Notes: generated by a model from the sequence alone, not told the origin. A stretch of 64,000 nucleotides of DNA from Rhizobiaceae bacterium (GCA_016742175.1 JACVCH010000004.1:248001-312000); one strand, 5' to 3'. Counted from the first letter of the stretch, positions 28,060-38,357 are shown. Made by a program: numbers and translations.

Positions 28060-29054
28060 TTGAGCGGCAACACGCGGTCCGGCGGGCGGTGGCCGTCGAA
28101 ATAGGTCCGGATGTTGATGATCACCTTCTCGCCCATGTCGATGCGGCCTTCGATCGTTGCCGAGCCCATATGCGGCAGGATGACGACGCGGCCCTTGGCG
28201 GCGAGTTTCAACAGTTTCGGGCTGACCGCCGGCTCGTGCTCGAAGACGTCGAGACCGGCGCCGGCGAGCTTGCCGTCCTGCAGCATCCTGATCAGCGCGT
28301 CCTCGTCGATGATGTCGCCGCGCGCCGTGTTGACGACGTAGGCCGAGGGCTGCAGCAATGCCAGCCGGCGCGCCGAGAGCAGGTGGAACGTCGCCGGCGT
28401 CGACGGGCAGTTGACCGAGATGATGTCCATGCGGGCCAGCATCTGGTCGAGGCTTTCCCAGTAGGTCGCCTCCAGCTCGTCCTCGATCTTCGGCGCGACG
28501 CGCTTGCGGTTGTGATAGTGGATCGACAGGCCGAATGCCTTGGCGCGGCGCGCGACCGCGGTGCCGATGCGGCCCATGCCGACGATGCCGAGGCGCTTGC
28601 CCCAGATGCGCCGGCCCAGCATCCAGGTCGGCGACCAGCCCGGCCATTTGCCATCCTCGCTCAAGACATCCGCGCCCTCGACCAGCCGGCGCGGCACGGC
28701 CAGCATCAGCGCCATCGTCATGTCCGCCGTGTCCTCGTTGAGGACGTTCGGCGTGTTGGTGACGGTGATGCCCTTTTTCGCCGCGCTCGCGACGTCGATA
28801 TTGTCGACGCCGTTGCCGTAGTTCGCGATCAGCTTCAAATTGACGCCGGCCTGCTCGATCAAAGCCGCGTCGATCCGGTCCGTGACGGTCGGCACGAGCA
28901 CGTCCGCCTCGCGCATCGCCGCCACGAGTTCGGGCTGCGCCATCGGCCGGTCGTCGACGTTGAGGCGGGCATCGAACAGTTCGCGCATGCGCGTTTCGAC
29001 CTGGTCGGGGAGCTTGCGGGTAATGACGACCAGAGGCTTCTTGCGGCCTGCCAT
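28053..29054 (-). CDS. D-isomer 2-hydroxyacid dehydrogenase (glyoxylate/hydroxypyruvate reductase type)
   Basis: A 333-residue NAD(P)H-dependent dehydrogenase. The nucleotide-binding GMGRIG motif (about 160-165) and the catalytic triad are visible: Arg in NTARGDIID, Glu in FEHEPAV, His in LPHMGSATIEGR. Substrate-side 'YGNGVDNID' is typical of the GyaR/GrhA group acting on glyoxylate or hydroxypyruvate. The exact substrate is inferred. Malate synthase G, another glyoxylate-using enzyme, is elsewhere in this window, but the two are not linked. It is convergent with the MoeB-type gene. Confidence 0.9.
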   Translation of the reverse strand: MAGRKKPLVVITRKLPDQVETRMRELFDARLNVDDRPMAQPELVAAMREADVLVPTVTDRIDAALIEQAGVNLKLIANYGNGVDNIDVASAAKKGITVTNTPNVLNEDTADMTMALMLAVPRRLVEGADVLSEDGKWPGWSPTWMLGRRIWGKRLGIVGMGRIGTAVARRAKAFGLSIHYHNRKRVAPKIEDELEATYWESLDQMLARMDIISVNCPSTPATFHLLSARRLALLQPSAYVVNTARGDIIDEDALIRMLQDGKLAGAGLDVFEHEPAVSPKLLKLAAKGRVVILPHMGSATIEGRIDMGEKVIINIRTYFDGHRPPDRVLPLKV

Positions 29055-29172
29055 GGGTTCCTCGAATCCTGACGCGTTGAGACCTCTTTAACCAAGAACG
29101 GGGATAGTTGGAACCGGAATCACCGGCGTCGACGCTCCAGCGCACGGCGCTTCAGAAAGGCTCGTTTCGACC

Positions 29173-29745
29173 ATGCACCGCACCGCTTCCTCCTCGCTTC
29201 TTCGCCGCGCGGCCCTTGCGGGCCTTGCCGCGGCGCTGGCGTTCGGCAGTGTGGGCCTGTCGGGCCTCGTCCCGCAAGCCACCGCCTTTGCGCAGGAACT
29301 CGGGCCCAGCGGACTGCCCCTGCCGCGCTTCGTCAGCCTGCGCGCCAACCGCGTCAACCTGCGCGTCGGCCCCGGCACGAACTACGCCGTCGAGTGGATG
29401 TATCTGAAGTCGGGCCTGCCGGTGGAGATCATCCAGGAATACGACAACTGGCGCCGCGTGCGCGATGCCGAGGGCGCGGAGGGCTGGATCAACCAGTCGC
29501 TCCTGTCAGGCAACCGAACGGCGGTCGTCGCGCCCTGGCACAAGGGCAAGGATGACGTGCAGGTCAATCTCTACGGGGAAGCCAATCGCGCCGCGGCGAT
29601 CCGCGCCTATCTGGAGCCCGGCGTCATCGGCTCGATCAAGGCCTGCAACGGCGAATGGTGCGAGATGGATTTCGCCGGCCACCAGGGCTGGATCGAGCAG
29701 GCGCAGGTCTGGGGCGCCTATCCGGGCGAGACCTATACCAACTGA
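29173..29745 (+). CDS. Periplasmic SH3-domain protein
   Basis: A 190-residue protein with a signal peptide (basic start, hydrophobic core about 13-33, likely cleavage near AFAQE). A bacterial SH3 domain runs about 55-115 (RANRVNLRVGPGTNYAVEW... then GWINQSLLSG) and a second, more divergent one about 125-182 (ending QGWIEQAQVWGAYPGE). Bacterial SH3 modules often bind peptidoglycan peptides. It stands alone between divergent and convergent neighbours and ends 15 bases from irr. Confidence 0.88.
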   Translation: MHRTASSSLLRRAALAGLAAALAFGSVGLSGLVPQATAFAQELGPSGLPLPRFVSLRANRVNLRVGPGTNYAVEWMYLKSGLPVEIIQEYDNWRRVRDAEGAEGWINQSLLSGNRTAVVAPWHKGKDDVQVNLYGEANRAAAIRAYLEPGVIGSIKACNGEWCEMDFAGHQGWIEQAQVWGAYPGETYTN

Positions 29746-29760
29746 CGATCTGGAACGGGA

Positions 29761-30189
29761 TCAGCCGCGCTTCGGGCGCAGGCGAATGACGATGTCGACA
29801 TTCGCGATTTCCATGCCTTCCGGCGGCGTCGGCAGGTTGGTGACGCAGACCGGCCCGTGCTCGATATCCATCACCCGGTTCTCGCCCTCGACGTAGAAGT
29901 GGTGATGATCGGACGTGTTGGTGTCGAAATAGGTGCGCGCGCCTTCGACGGCGAGAATGCGCAACAGGCCCGCCTCGGTGAACTGGTGCAGCGTGTTGTA
30001 GACCGTCGCCAGCGAGACGGCGACGCCGGCGCCCTGCGCTTCCTCGTGCAGTTCCTCGGCCGACAAATGCCGGTCACCCTGCGCGAACAGGAGGTCGGCA
30101 AGCGCGATGCGCTGGCGCGTCGGGCGAAGCCCGGCACGCCTGACGCGCATTTCGATATCAACTGGGGAGGTCTCCGTGCCTGAGGCCAT
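29761..30189 (-). CDS. irr: Iron response regulator Irr (Fur family)
   Basis: A 142-residue Fur-family repressor. The winged-helix segment 'LRPTRQRIALADLLF' and recognition region 'VSLATVYNTLHQFTEAGLL' lie at about 20-85. The HHH cluster in TSDHHHFYVE (about 97) is the haem/metal site of Irr. The N-terminal haem regulatory Cys-Pro motif of Bradyrhizobium Irr is absent, as in other rhizobia. Irr senses haem status and represses iron-using genes. It is divergent from fabA across a 223-base interval, an arrangement conserved in rhizobia. Confidence 0.92.
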   Translation of the reverse strand: MASGTETSPVDIEMRVRRAGLRPTRQRIALADLLFAQGDRHLSAEELHEEAQGAGVAVSLATVYNTLHQFTEAGLLRILAVEGARTYFDTNTSDHHHFYVEGENRVMDIEHGPVCVTNLPTPPEGMEIANVDIVIRLRPKRG

Positions 30190-30412
30190 TCTCTCGCCGA
30201 TAACTCGCCCTTACAAACCGTGTTGCTGCCGAATTTCCAAAGCAGCGTTGTCACGAAGATATATTCGGTAAGCCGACCACGATCAATAGCGGCACGTTGA
30301 CCGCCAAGGACAGGCGCGTTAAGCGCGAAGCGCGGTTTCCTCGGGCAAACCGACTATGCTAGGGACTTTCTCAAACGGTCGCATGAAGACCGTGCCAACG
30401 GGACGGAGCGAT

Positions 30413-30928
30413 ATGGCTGACCAGAAATCGAGCTACGGGTACGAGGACCTTCTTGCCTGCGCAGAGGGCAAACTGTTCGGCCCGGGCAATGCGCAGCTCC
30501 CCGCTCCCCCGATGCTGATGTTCGACCGGATCACGCAGATCAGCGAGACCGGCGGCGAGTTCGACAAGGGCTTCGTGCGCGCCGAGCTCGACATCAAGCC
30601 CGACCTCTGGTTCTTCCCCTGCCACTTCCCCGGCAACCCGATCATGCCCGGCTGCCTCGGCCTCGACGCCATGTGGCAATTGACCGGCTTCTTCCTCGGC
30701 TGGCTGGGCGAAGAGGGCAAGGGCATGGCCCTGTCCACCGGCGAGGTAAAGTTCAAGGGCATGGTCACGCCGTCGGTGAAAAAGGTCGAATACGGCGTCG
30801 ACTTCAAGCGCGTCATGCGCGGCCGCCTCGTCCTCGGCATCGCCGATGGCTGGCTGAAGGCGGACGGCGAACAGATCTACAAGGCGACCGACTTGAAAGT
30901 CGGCCTGTCGAAGCAGGAAGCCGCCTGA
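30413..30928 (+). CDS. fabA: 3-hydroxydecanoyl-[ACP] dehydratase/isomerase
   Basis: A 171-residue hot-dog enzyme that makes the trans-2 to cis-3 branch for unsaturated fatty acids. Catalytic His71 ([12 protein letters not shown]) and Asp85 (GLDAMWQL) are in the positions expected for FabA. ATG 30413 has a GACGGAG site; an upstream in-frame ATG at 30356 is less likely. It is first in fabA-fabB-fabI, so the three form an unsaturated fatty acid operon. Confidence 0.96.
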   Translation: MADQKSSYGYEDLLACAEGKLFGPGNAQLPAPPMLMFDRITQISETGGEFDKGFVRAELDIKPDLWFFPCHFPGNPIMPGCLGLDAMWQLTGFFLGWLGEEGKGMALSTGEVKFKGMVTPSVKKVEYGVDFKRVMRGRLVLGIADGWLKADGEQIYKATDLKVGLSKQEAA

Positions 30929-30981
30929 GGCATCCCGAACCACTTGCGGACAGTCACGCCCGCCATCAAATGGAGCGCCAT

Positions 30982-32202
30982 ATGAGACGCGTCGTCATCA
31001 CGGGTTTGGGGATCGTGTCCTCGATCGGAAGCAATGCCGAGGAGGTCACCGCCTCGCTGCGCGACGCGCGCTCGGGCATCTCCTTCTCCGACGAGTTCGC
31101 CGAGCACGGCTTCAAGTGCCAGGTCTGGGGCAAGCCCGACCTCGACCCCACTGAGGTCGTCGACCGCCGCGCCATGCGCTTCCTGTCGAAGGGCGGCGCG
31201 TGGAACCATGTCGCCATGGAGCAGGCGATCACCGACGCGGGTCTCGGCGAGGCCGAGATCACCAATGAGCGCACCGGCATCATCATGGGCTCGGGCGGTC
31301 CTTCGACGCGCCAGATCGTCGAGGCCGCCGACATCACCCGCGAGAAGGGCAGCCCCAAGCGCATCGGGCCGTTCGCCGTGCCGAAGGCGATGTCGTCGAC
31401 CGCGTCCGCAACGCTCGCCACCTGGTTCAAGATCCACGGCGTCAACTACTCGATCTCGTCGGCCTGCTCGACCTCGGCGCACTGCATCGGCAATGCCTAC
31501 GAACTGATCCAGTTCGGCAAGCAGGACCGCGTCTTCGCGGGCGGCCACGAAGACCTCGACTGGACCATGTCGAACCTCTTCGACGCCATGGGCGCGATGT
31601 CGTCCAAGTACAACGACCGCGCCGAAGTCGCCTCCCGCGCCTATGACGAGGGCCGCGACGGGTTCGTCATCGCCGGCGGCGCGGGCGTCCTCGTCCTTGA
31701 GGACCTCGAGACGGCCAAGGCGCGCGGCGCCAAGATCTACGCCGAGATCGTCGGCTACGGCGCGACGTCGGACGGCCATGACATGGTCGCCCCCTCCGGC
31801 GAGGGCGCCGTGCGCTGCATGCGCCAGGCGCTCGCCAACGTGAAGGGCGACGTCGACTACATCAACACGCACGGCACCTCGACGCCGGTCGGCGACTCGA
31901 AGGAAATGGGCGCGATCCGCGAAGTGTTCGGAGACAAGATCCCGCACATCCAGTCGACCAAGTCGCTGACCGGCCACTCGCTCGGCGCCGCCGGCGTTCA
32001 GGAGTCGATCTATTCGCTCCTGATGATGCAGGCCGGCTTCATCGGCGAGAGCGCCCATATCGAAAACCTCGATCCCGAATTCGAAGGCATGCCCGTCGTG
32101 CGCAAGCGCATCGACGACGCCAAGTTCGACATCGCGCTTTCGAACTCCTTCGGCTTCGGCGGCACCAATGCGACGCTGGTCTTCCAGCGCTACCAGGGCT
32201 GA
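30982..32202 (+). CDS. fabB: 3-oxoacyl-[ACP] synthase I
   Basis: A 406-residue condensing enzyme that elongates the cis-3-decenoyl product of FabA. The Cys-His-His triad is visible: Cys162 in [10 protein letters not shown], His in [11 protein letters not shown] (near 297) and His in [10 protein letters not shown] (near 332). The C-terminus has the [11 protein letters not shown] glycine motif. The start ATG 30982 uses a TGGAG site; ATG 30970 is a possible alternative. It follows fabA by 53 bases and precedes fabI by 5. Confidence 0.97.
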   Translation: MRRVVITGLGIVSSIGSNAEEVTASLRDARSGISFSDEFAEHGFKCQVWGKPDLDPTEVVDRRAMRFLSKGGAWNHVAMEQAITDAGLGEAEITNERTGIIMGSGGPSTRQIVEAADITREKGSPKRIGPFAVPKAMSSTASATLATWFKIHGVNYSISSACSTSAHCIGNAYELIQFGKQDRVFAGGHEDLDWTMSNLFDAMGAMSSKYNDRAEVASRAYDEGRDGFVIAGGAGVLVLEDLETAKARGAKIYAEIVGYGATSDGHDMVAPSGEGAVRCMRQALANVKGDVDYINTHGTSTPVGDSKEMGAIREVFGDKIPHIQSTKSLTGHSLGAAGVQESIYSLLMMQAGFIGESAHIENLDPEFEGMPVVRKRIDDAKFDIALSNSFGFGGTNATLVFQRYQG

Positions 32203-32207
32203 TCAAG

Positions 32208-33029
32208 ATGGAAGGTCTGATGAAGGGCAAGCGCGGCCTCGTCATGGGCGTCGCGAACGATCATTCGATCGCCTGGGGCATAGCAAAGCAACTGGCCGAG
32301 CACGGCGCCGAACTCGCCTTCACCTATCAGGGCGAGGCGTTCGGGCGCCGCGTGAAGCCGCTGGCCGAAAAGGTCGGGGCGAAGCTCGTCCTGCCCTGCG
32401 ACGTCGAGGATTCCGCCTCGATCGACAGCGTCTTCGACGCACTCAAGGCCGAATGGGGCACGATCGACTTCGTCGTCCACGCCATCGGCTTTTCGGATAA
32501 GAACGAGCTCAAGGGCCTCTACGCCAACACGACGAAGGACAACTTCACCCGCACGATGGTCATCTCGTGCTACTCCTTCACGGAGATCGCCCGCAAGGCG
32601 GCCGAGATGATGAATCCCGGCGGCTCGATGCTGACGCTCACCTATGCCGGCTCCGTGCGCGTCATGCCGAACTACAACGTCATGGGCGTCGCCAAGGCTG
32701 CGCTCGAGGCGTCGGTGCGGTATCTGGCGGACGATTACGGCCCGCGCGACATCCGCGTCAACGCGATCTCGGCCGGCCCGGTGCGCACGCTCGCGGGTGC
32801 CGGCATCTCGGATGCGCGTCTGATGTTCTCGTTCCAGAGCCGCAATTCGCCGCTGCGCCGCACGGTGACCATCGATGAGGTTGGCGGCTCCGCGCTCTAT
32901 CTCCTGTCGAACCTGTCCTCGGGCGTTACCGGCGAGATCCACTACGTGGATTCGGGCTACCACATCACCTCGATGCCGCAGCTCGAAGAGCTGAAGTCCA
33001 CGGATAGGATCGTCGGCGACGGCGCGTAA
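32208..33029 (+). CDS. fabI: Enoyl-[ACP] reductase (NADH), FabI
   Basis: A 273-residue short-chain dehydrogenase-type reductase completing the elongation cycle. The glycine-rich start 'GKRGLVMGVANDHSIAWGIAK', then Tyr156 and Lys163 (YNVMGVAK) form the catalytic pair. 'TLAGAGISDARLMF' is the substrate-loop region. Only 5 bases separate it from fabB, so it is surely cotranscribed. Confidence 0.96.
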   Translation: MEGLMKGKRGLVMGVANDHSIAWGIAKQLAEHGAELAFTYQGEAFGRRVKPLAEKVGAKLVLPCDVEDSASIDSVFDALKAEWGTIDFVVHAIGFSDKNELKGLYANTTKDNFTRTMVISCYSFTEIARKAAEMMNPGGSMLTLTYAGSVRVMPNYNVMGVAKAALEASVRYLADDYGPRDIRVNAISAGPVRTLAGAGISDARLMFSFQSRNSPLRRTVTIDEVGGSALYLLSNLSSGVTGEIHYVDSGYHITSMPQLEELKSTDRIVGDGA

Positions 33030-33101
33030 ATCCCGTTCAAGATTGCAAAATAGTTCTTAAGGAGTCTGCGGTAGTACATCTGTGAAACAGGGTACGACCG
33101 C

Positions 33102-34625
33102 ATGACGTCTCGAAATCCGATCCGGACGAAGGGCTTCCGGCTGCTGACGATCGCAGCCTGCACGCTCGGCAGCTTCGTGATCGGACTGGCGGCCGCCCGC
33201 TACGGCATGGGCGGCCTCGCCGGCGTTCCGGCCGAGATCGTCGGTCTCAGCATGGCGGCGCTCTGCGCCTTTGCGGCGGCGAGTTCGGCCGCGTCCTTCT
33301 TCGCCGGCGTCGACGAATCCGTCCAGTATGTCTATCACGAGACTCAGCACGACAAGCTGACCGGCCTGCCCGGCCGCCAGGCGATGATGGCCCTCATTCG
33401 TGCGGCCGCCGACCGCACGCGCGCGACCGGCGCGCCGGTCTTCCTCATCGACATCGACATCAACCGCTTCAAGGCGATCAACGACGCGATCGGCTATTCC
33501 AACGGCGACGAGCTGATCCGCGCCTTCTCCGAGCGCCTGCGCCAGGTCGTGCCGGTGGGCACCGAGGCCGGCCGCATCGGTGCTGGCGAGTTCGCGCTTC
33601 TCTATCACGACGAAGGCGGGGCGGAACGGGTCGATCTTTTCGTCGAGCGGCTTCTCGACCGCATGACCAAGCCCTACCGGCTTGCGAACCACCTCCAGTC
33701 GGTCAGCCTGTCGATCGGCATCGTTTCGCTGCCCAAGGACGGCTACGAGCCGGTGCGGCTTTTACGCCTGTCCAACCTGGCGCTCCAGCACGCGCGCACG
33801 TCCGGCGTCGGCGGCTGGGCGGTGTTCCATCCGGAAATGGGCGAAGTCGCGGACTATCGCCAGTGGATCGAGTCCGAGCTCAACGGTGCGTTCGAGCGCG
33901 GCGAATTCTCGCTCTACTACCAGCCGCAGCACGATCTTTCGACCGGCCGCATCGTCGGCTACGAGGCGCTGATGCGCTGGAGCCATCCCGTGCGCGGCAT
34001 GATCCCGCCGGCCGAGTTCATCCCGATCGCCGAGGAGACGGGCATGATCGCGCCGATCGGCGCCTGGGCGCTCAGGAAGGCTTGCCTCGACGCGCGCCGC
34101 CTGCCGAAGGAGTGCTTCGTCGCCGTCAACATCTCGGCCGTCCAGTTCATGACGCGCGATTTCATCGCCGACGTCGCCGCGGTCATCGCCGAGACGGGCA
34201 TCGAGCCCTCGCGGCTCGAACTCGAAATCACCGAGACCGCCATGATGCAGGACCGCGAGCGCGCGGCGGCGATCCTGAAGGAGTTGACCGCGATGGGCCT
34301 GACCGTCGCCGTCGACGATTTCGGCACCGGCTACTCCAATCTGAGCTATCTGATCGACTTCTCGTTCCAAAAGCTCAAGATCGACCAGTCCTTCATCCAG
34401 CGGCTGGAAACCGATGCGAGCACCGGCGCGGTCGTGTCGACCATCGTCGGCCTGTCGCGCGCGCTCGGCGTCAATACGATCGCCGAAGGCGTCGAGACGG
34501 AGCATCAGGCGACGCTGCTGCGCGCGGCCGGCTGCCATATCGTGCAGGGCTATTTCTACGGCCATCCCGCGCCGCTGCCCGCCGAAACCGCCGAAGACAA
34601 GCCGCTCCTGCGCGCCGTCGGCTGA
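33102..34625 (+). CDS. Membrane GGDEF-EAL protein, likely c-di-GMP phosphodiesterase
   Basis: A 507-residue protein. Two N-terminal transmembrane helices (about 13-35 and 42-68) lead into a GGDEF domain (about 80-240) whose signature reads GAGEF (160-164), so cyclase activity is doubtful. The EAL domain (about 255-495) keeps EAL (288-290), the metal and catalytic motifs 'NISAVQF', 'LEITETAMM', DDFGTG (405-410) and EGVET (462-466). That suggests an active phosphodiesterase, with the GGDEF part perhaps sensing GTP. It is convergent with the methyltransferase gene, the two stops adjoining. Confidence 0.9.
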   Translation: MTSRNPIRTKGFRLLTIAACTLGSFVIGLAAARYGMGGLAGVPAEIVGLSMAALCAFAAASSAASFFAGVDESVQYVYHETQHDKLTGLPGRQAMMALIRAAADRTRATGAPVFLIDIDINRFKAINDAIGYSNGDELIRAFSERLRQVVPVGTEAGRIGAGEFALLYHDEGGAERVDLFVERLLDRMTKPYRLANHLQSVSLSIGIVSLPKDGYEPVRLLRLSNLALQHARTSGVGGWAVFHPEMGEVADYRQWIESELNGAFERGEFSLYYQPQHDLSTGRIVGYEALMRWSHPVRGMIPPAEFIPIAEETGMIAPIGAWALRKACLDARRLPKECFVAVNISAVQFMTRDFIADVAAVIAETGIEPSRLELEITETAMMQDRERAAAILKELTAMGLTVAVDDFGTGYSNLSYLIDFSFQKLKIDQSFIQRLETDASTGAVVSTIVGLSRALGVNTIAEGVETEHQATLLRAAGCHIVQGYFYGHPAPLPAETAEDKPLLRAVG

Positions 34626-35618
34626 TTACTTCCGCGCCCACAAGATTTTGAAGCCGGATTCCCGCGCGCTGAGGCCGCTGGCCGAAAATTTTTCCGCCAG
34701 CGCCGCCTCATAGGGCAGGTGGACATTGGCGACGAGAAGCAGGCGCCCGCCAGGCTTCAAGAGCCGCCACGCGCCCGCGATCATCGCCTTGCCTACGTCC
34801 GGGTCGCCGCTGCGCCCGGTGTGGAAGGGCGGGTTCATCACCACCGCGTCATAGCGCTCGCGGGGATCTTCGCTTGCGGCATCCAGCCAGCGCGTCGTGC
34901 TGGCCGTCGCCCCAGTGAGACGCTTCATGTTCGCCTCCGCCGCCTGTGCGGCCGCATGGCTCGCCTCGTAGAGGTCGATCCGCTTCACCTTCGGGCAGCG
35001 CCCGGCGATCTCGACCGACAGATACCCCCACCCGGCGCCGAGATCGGCGACCGCGCCGTAGAGGTCCTTCGGCAGGTGCTCCACCAGAAGCGCCGAGCCC
35101 GGATCGATCCGGTCCGCCGAGAACATGCCCGGCATCGTCTCGTACCGATCGTCGACGACGATGGTTTCTAGCTTTTCGGCCGGGGCACCATCGGCCCGGA
35201 ACCAGAAGACGTTGCCGTGGTGCTTCGCTGCCTGCCCCTCGATCTCGAAGCGATCCTTCAGCCGCTTGCGCAGGCTGTCGGCGCCATCGGTCTTGAGGCC
35301 TGCCACGACCACGAGGCCGCCCGGCGCCACGCGCGCATTGGCCTCCAGCACGAAGTGCTCGTTCATCTGCCGGTGGCGGCCGCACAGGACCAGCGCCAGC
35401 GCATAGTCCTTGCCGTCCACGTCCGTTGTCACGCGACTGCCGGCGCGTTCGAGCTTGAGGAATTCGGGCCGGAAATCCTGCACCGCATCGACGTTCGAGG
35501 TCTTCAGCCCCCGCACGAGCGCCTCCGTGGCGTTGAGCACGAGCAGGCGCCCGCTCTCGGGCAGGTCGAGCATTCCGGTCTCGAACGGATGCAGCAGCGT
35601 CTTCGTCGCGTCGGTCAC
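34626..35618 (-). CDS. RsmC-like class I methyltransferase
   Basis: A 330-residue protein with the two-domain RsmC/RlmG plan: a degenerate N-terminal methyltransferase-like half and a C-terminal active half. The SAM loop 'VADLGAGWGYLSVEI' lies near 185-200 and the catalytic NPPFH motif of N2-guanine methyltransferases near 260. It is probably a 16S or 23S rRNA guanine methyltransferase. The start chosen is GTG 35618 with a GAGG site; the longer open frame begins inside the pnp terminator hairpin and is not used. Confidence 0.85.
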   Translation of the reverse strand: MTDATKTLLHPFETGMLDLPESGRLLVLNATEALVRGLKTSNVDAVQDFRPEFLKLERAGSRVTTDVDGKDYALALVLCGRHRQMNEHFVLEANARVAPGGLVVVAGLKTDGADSLRKRLKDRFEIEGQAAKHHGNVFWFRADGAPAEKLETIVVDDRYETMPGMFSADRIDPGSALLVEHLPKDLYGAVADLGAGWGYLSVEIAGRCPKVKRIDLYEASHAAAQAAEANMKRLTGATASTTRWLDAASEDPRERYDAVVMNPPFHTGRSGDPDVGKAMIAGAWRLLKPGGRLLLVANVHLPYEAALAEKFSASGLSARESGFKILWARK

Positions 35619-35628
35619 GGCAACCTCA

Positions 35629-35660
35629 CAAAAAAACGGGCGCGAAGATCGCGCCCGTTC
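35629..35660 (-). terminator. Rho-independent terminator of rpsO-pnp
   Basis: Stem AACGGGCGCG/CGCGCCCGTT (35635-35659) around a short GAAGAT-type loop; on the minus strand it is followed by a run of T (A-run 35629-35636 on the plus strand). It lies 22 bases past the pnp stop. Confidence 0.9.
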
Positions 35661-35681
35661 CATTTCAGTTATCGGCGAGGA

Positions 35682-37832
35682 TCAGGCGTCGGCCTCTTCG
35701 GCGTCGGCCGACTTCTTCTCGCGGACGAGTTCCTTGCCGGTCTCCTGGTCGACGACCTTCATCGACAGGCGAACCTTGCCGCGCTCGTCGAAGCCGAGCA
35801 GCTTGACCCAGACCTTCTGGCCTTCCTTGACGACGTCGCCAGTCTTGGCGACGCGGTCGGCGGCGAGCTGGCTGATGTGGACCAGACCGTCCTTCGGACC
35901 GAAGAAGTTCACGAAGGCGCCGAAATCAGCGACCTTGACGACCGTGCCCTCGTAGATCTCGCCGACTTCCGGCTCGGCTACGATGGTGTGGATCCACTTC
36001 TTGGCGGCCTCGATCTCCTTCGCGTTCGACGAAGCGATCTTCACCGTGCCATCGTCCTCGATGTTGATCTTGGCGCCGGTCTTTTCCACGATCTCGCGGA
36101 TGACCTTGCCGCCCGAGCCGATCACGTCGCGGATCTTGTCGGTCGGGATGTTCATCACTTCGATGCGCGGCGCGAATTCGCCGAGTTCCGAACGGCCCTC
36201 GGTGATCGCATTCGCCATCTCGCCGAGAATGTGGATACGACCGTCCTTGGCCTGGCCGAGCGCGATCTTCATGATCTCCTCGGTGATGCCCTCGATCTTG
36301 ATGTCCATCTGCAGCGAGGTGATGCCGCCTTCGGTGCCGGCCACCTTGAAGTCCATGTCGCCGAGGTGATCCTCGTCGCCCAGGATGTCGGAGAGGACCG
36401 CGAAGCGCTCGTCTTCCTTGATCAGGCCCATGGCGATGCCGGCGACGGGCTTGGCGAGCGGAACGCCCGCATCCATCAGCGCCAGCGAGGTGCCGCACAC
36501 GGTCGCCATCGAGGACGAGCCGTTCGACTCGGTGATCTCCGAGACGACGCGCAGCGTGTAGGGGAACGCGTCCTTCTCGGGCAGCATCGGACGGATCGCG
36601 CGCCAGGCGAGCTTGCCGTGGCCGATCTCGCGGCGGCCGGGCGAACCCATGCGGCCCGTCTCACCGACCGAATAGGGCGGGAAGTTGTAGTGAAGGAGGA
36701 AGGTCTCCTTGTAGGTGCCGGTCAGCGAGTCGATGAACTGCTCGTCCTCGCCGGTGCCGAGCGTGGCGACCACGATCGCCTGCGTCTCGCCGCGGGTGAA
36801 GACCGCCGAGCCGTGCGTGCGCGGCAGGACGCCGACTTCCGAGACGATCGGGCGGACCGTAGAGAGGTCGCGGCCGTCGATGCGGCTCTTGGTGTCGAGG
36901 ATGTTCCAGCGGACGATCTTCGCCTGGAGCGACTTGAACACGGTGCCGATCTGCTCGGACGTGTACTTGGCGTCCTCGCCCTCGGCCGGTGCGAAATGCG
37001 CCTTGACCTTGGCCTTGACGGCGTCGACGGCGGCGTAGCGCTTCTGCTTGTCGGTGTTCTTGTAGGCGTCGCGCAGTTCGCCCTCGACGAGGCCGAGCAT
37101 CTCGCCTTCGAGCGCCGAATAGTCGGCGGGCACGAAGTCGCGCGGCTCCTTGGCGGCGACTTCGGCCAGCTTGATGATCGCGTCGATCACCGGCTGGAAG
37201 CCGCGGTGGCCGAACATGACGGCGCCGAGCATGGTCTCTTCGTCGAGTTCCTGCGCTTCCGACTCGACCATCAGAACGGCGTCGCCCGTGCCGGCGACGA
37301 CGAGGTCGAGCTTGGACTCGGGCATCTCGTCGACATGCGGGTTGAGGACGTACTCGCCGTTGATGTAGCCGACGCGCGCGCCGCCGATCGGGCCCATGAA
37401 GGGAACGCCCGAAAGCGTCAGCGCGGCCGAGGTCGCGACGATTGACAGGATGTCCGGATCGTTCTCGAGATCATGCTGCATGACGGTGACGACGACCTGC
37501 GTGTCGTTCTTGTAGCCGTCTGCGAAAAGCGGGCGGATCGGGCGGTCGATCAGGCGGGAAACCAGCGTTTCCTTCTCGCTCGGACGGCCTTCGCGCTTGA
37601 AGTAGCCGCCCGGGATCTTGCCGGCGGCGTAGGTCTTTTCCTGGTAGTTCACGGTCAGCGGGAAGAAGTCGAAGCCCGGCTTCGGCTCCTTGGCCGAGAC
37701 GACGGTGGCCAGAACGACGGTTTCGCCATAGGTCGCCAGAACGGCGCCGTCTGCCTGGCGGGCGATCTTGCCCGTTTCCAGAACGAGCGGGCGACCGCCC
37801 CACTCGATTTCCACGCGGTGGTGATTGAACAT
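35682..37832 (-). CDS. pnp: Polyribonucleotide nucleotidyltransferase (PNPase)
   Basis: A 716-residue phosphorolytic 3'-5' exoribonuclease, core of the RNA degradosome. Two RNase PH domains (about 10-230 and 310-545) are followed by a KH domain with [11 protein letters not shown] near 565 and an S1 domain near 620-690 ('[18 protein letters not shown]'). The C-terminus is charged ([13 protein letters not shown]). It is preceded by rpsO with a terminator or attenuator-like hairpin between them. Confidence 0.97.
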   Translation of the reverse strand: MFNHHRVEIEWGGRPLVLETGKIARQADGAVLATYGETVVLATVVSAKEPKPGFDFFPLTVNYQEKTYAAGKIPGGYFKREGRPSEKETLVSRLIDRPIRPLFADGYKNDTQVVVTVMQHDLENDPDILSIVATSAALTLSGVPFMGPIGGARVGYINGEYVLNPHVDEMPESKLDLVVAGTGDAVLMVESEAQELDEETMLGAVMFGHRGFQPVIDAIIKLAEVAAKEPRDFVPADYSALEGEMLGLVEGELRDAYKNTDKQKRYAAVDAVKAKVKAHFAPAEGEDAKYTSEQIGTVFKSLQAKIVRWNILDTKSRIDGRDLSTVRPIVSEVGVLPRTHGSAVFTRGETQAIVVATLGTGEDEQFIDSLTGTYKETFLLHYNFPPYSVGETGRMGSPGRREIGHGKLAWRAIRPMLPEKDAFPYTLRVVSEITESNGSSSMATVCGTSLALMDAGVPLAKPVAGIAMGLIKEDERFAVLSDILGDEDHLGDMDFKVAGTEGGITSLQMDIKIEGITEEIMKIALGQAKDGRIHILGEMANAITEGRSELGEFAPRIEVMNIPTDKIRDVIGSGGKVIREIVEKTGAKINIEDDGTVKIASSNAKEIEAAKKWIHTIVAEPEVGEIYEGTVVKVADFGAFVNFFGPKDGLVHISQLAADRVAKTGDVVKEGQKVWVKLLGFDERGKVRLSMKVVDQETGKELVREKKSADAEEADA

Positions 37833-38044
37833 CTATTGTCCTTTCCTGGGCCCTGCGTCGGCGGCCTGTGCCTGCCGCGCCGTGGCCTCTTCTTGGCGGG
37901 ACGAGCCACGGGCAAGACAACGGGAGGCTCTTTCGTCTGCGCCGACCGGCGCGAGCATCCTGCAATCCTGCCCCATGACCGATCCCATGGAGCGTCCCGG
38001 CCATCATGGCCTTGCGGACGTGTCGGGCACCGTGCCCGAATGCG

Positions 38045-38081
38045 AAAAACCCGGCGAAGCCGCTCGCGCGGCTCCGCCGGG
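38045..38081 (-). terminator. Terminator between rpsO and pnp
   Basis: On the minus strand a stem CCCGGCGGAGCC/GGCTTCGCCGGG with a GCGCGAGC loop is followed by TTTTTCGC. It begins 6 bases after the rpsO stop. Partial readthrough would set the rpsO:pnp ratio. Confidence 0.8.
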
Positions 38082-38087
38082 AAACTG

Positions 38088-38357
38088 TTAGCGGCGCAGG
38101 CCGATCTTCTCGATCAGCGTCTGGTAGCGGCCTTCGTCCTTGCCCTTCAGGTAGTCAAGGAGCTGACGGCGCTGCGAGACCAGAGCCAGCAGACCACGGC
38201 GGGAGTGGTTGTCCTTCTTGTGGTCCTTGAAGTGCTCGGTCAGGTTCTTGATCCGCTCGGAGAGCAGCGCGACCTGGACTTCCGGCGAACCGGTGTCGCC
38301 CTTCTTGGTCGCGTATTCGGTGAGCAGTTCCTGCTTGCGTTCAGCGGTGATCGACAT
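38088..38357 (-). CDS. rpsO: 30S ribosomal protein S15
   Basis: An 89-residue protein beginning [26 protein letters not shown]-type and ending LIEKIGLRR, as in all S15. It binds the 16S central domain. The core [11 protein letters not shown] and '[12 protein letters not shown]' stretches are intact. The start ATG 38357 has an AAAGGAAG site. It precedes pnp; the usual truB neighbour is separated by a sensor kinase gene here. Confidence 0.97.
   Translation of the reverse strand: MSITAERKQELLTEYATKKGDTGSPEVQVALLSERIKNLTEHFKDHKKDNHSRRGLLALVSQRRQLLDYLKGKDEGRYQTLIEKIGLRR

Noticed and set aside
30190-30412. Iron control element between irr and fabA
   Set aside because: No TTTAGAA-type inverted repeat was found.
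35217-37445. Long open frame antisense to pnp
   Set aside because: Shadow of pnp with skewed composition.
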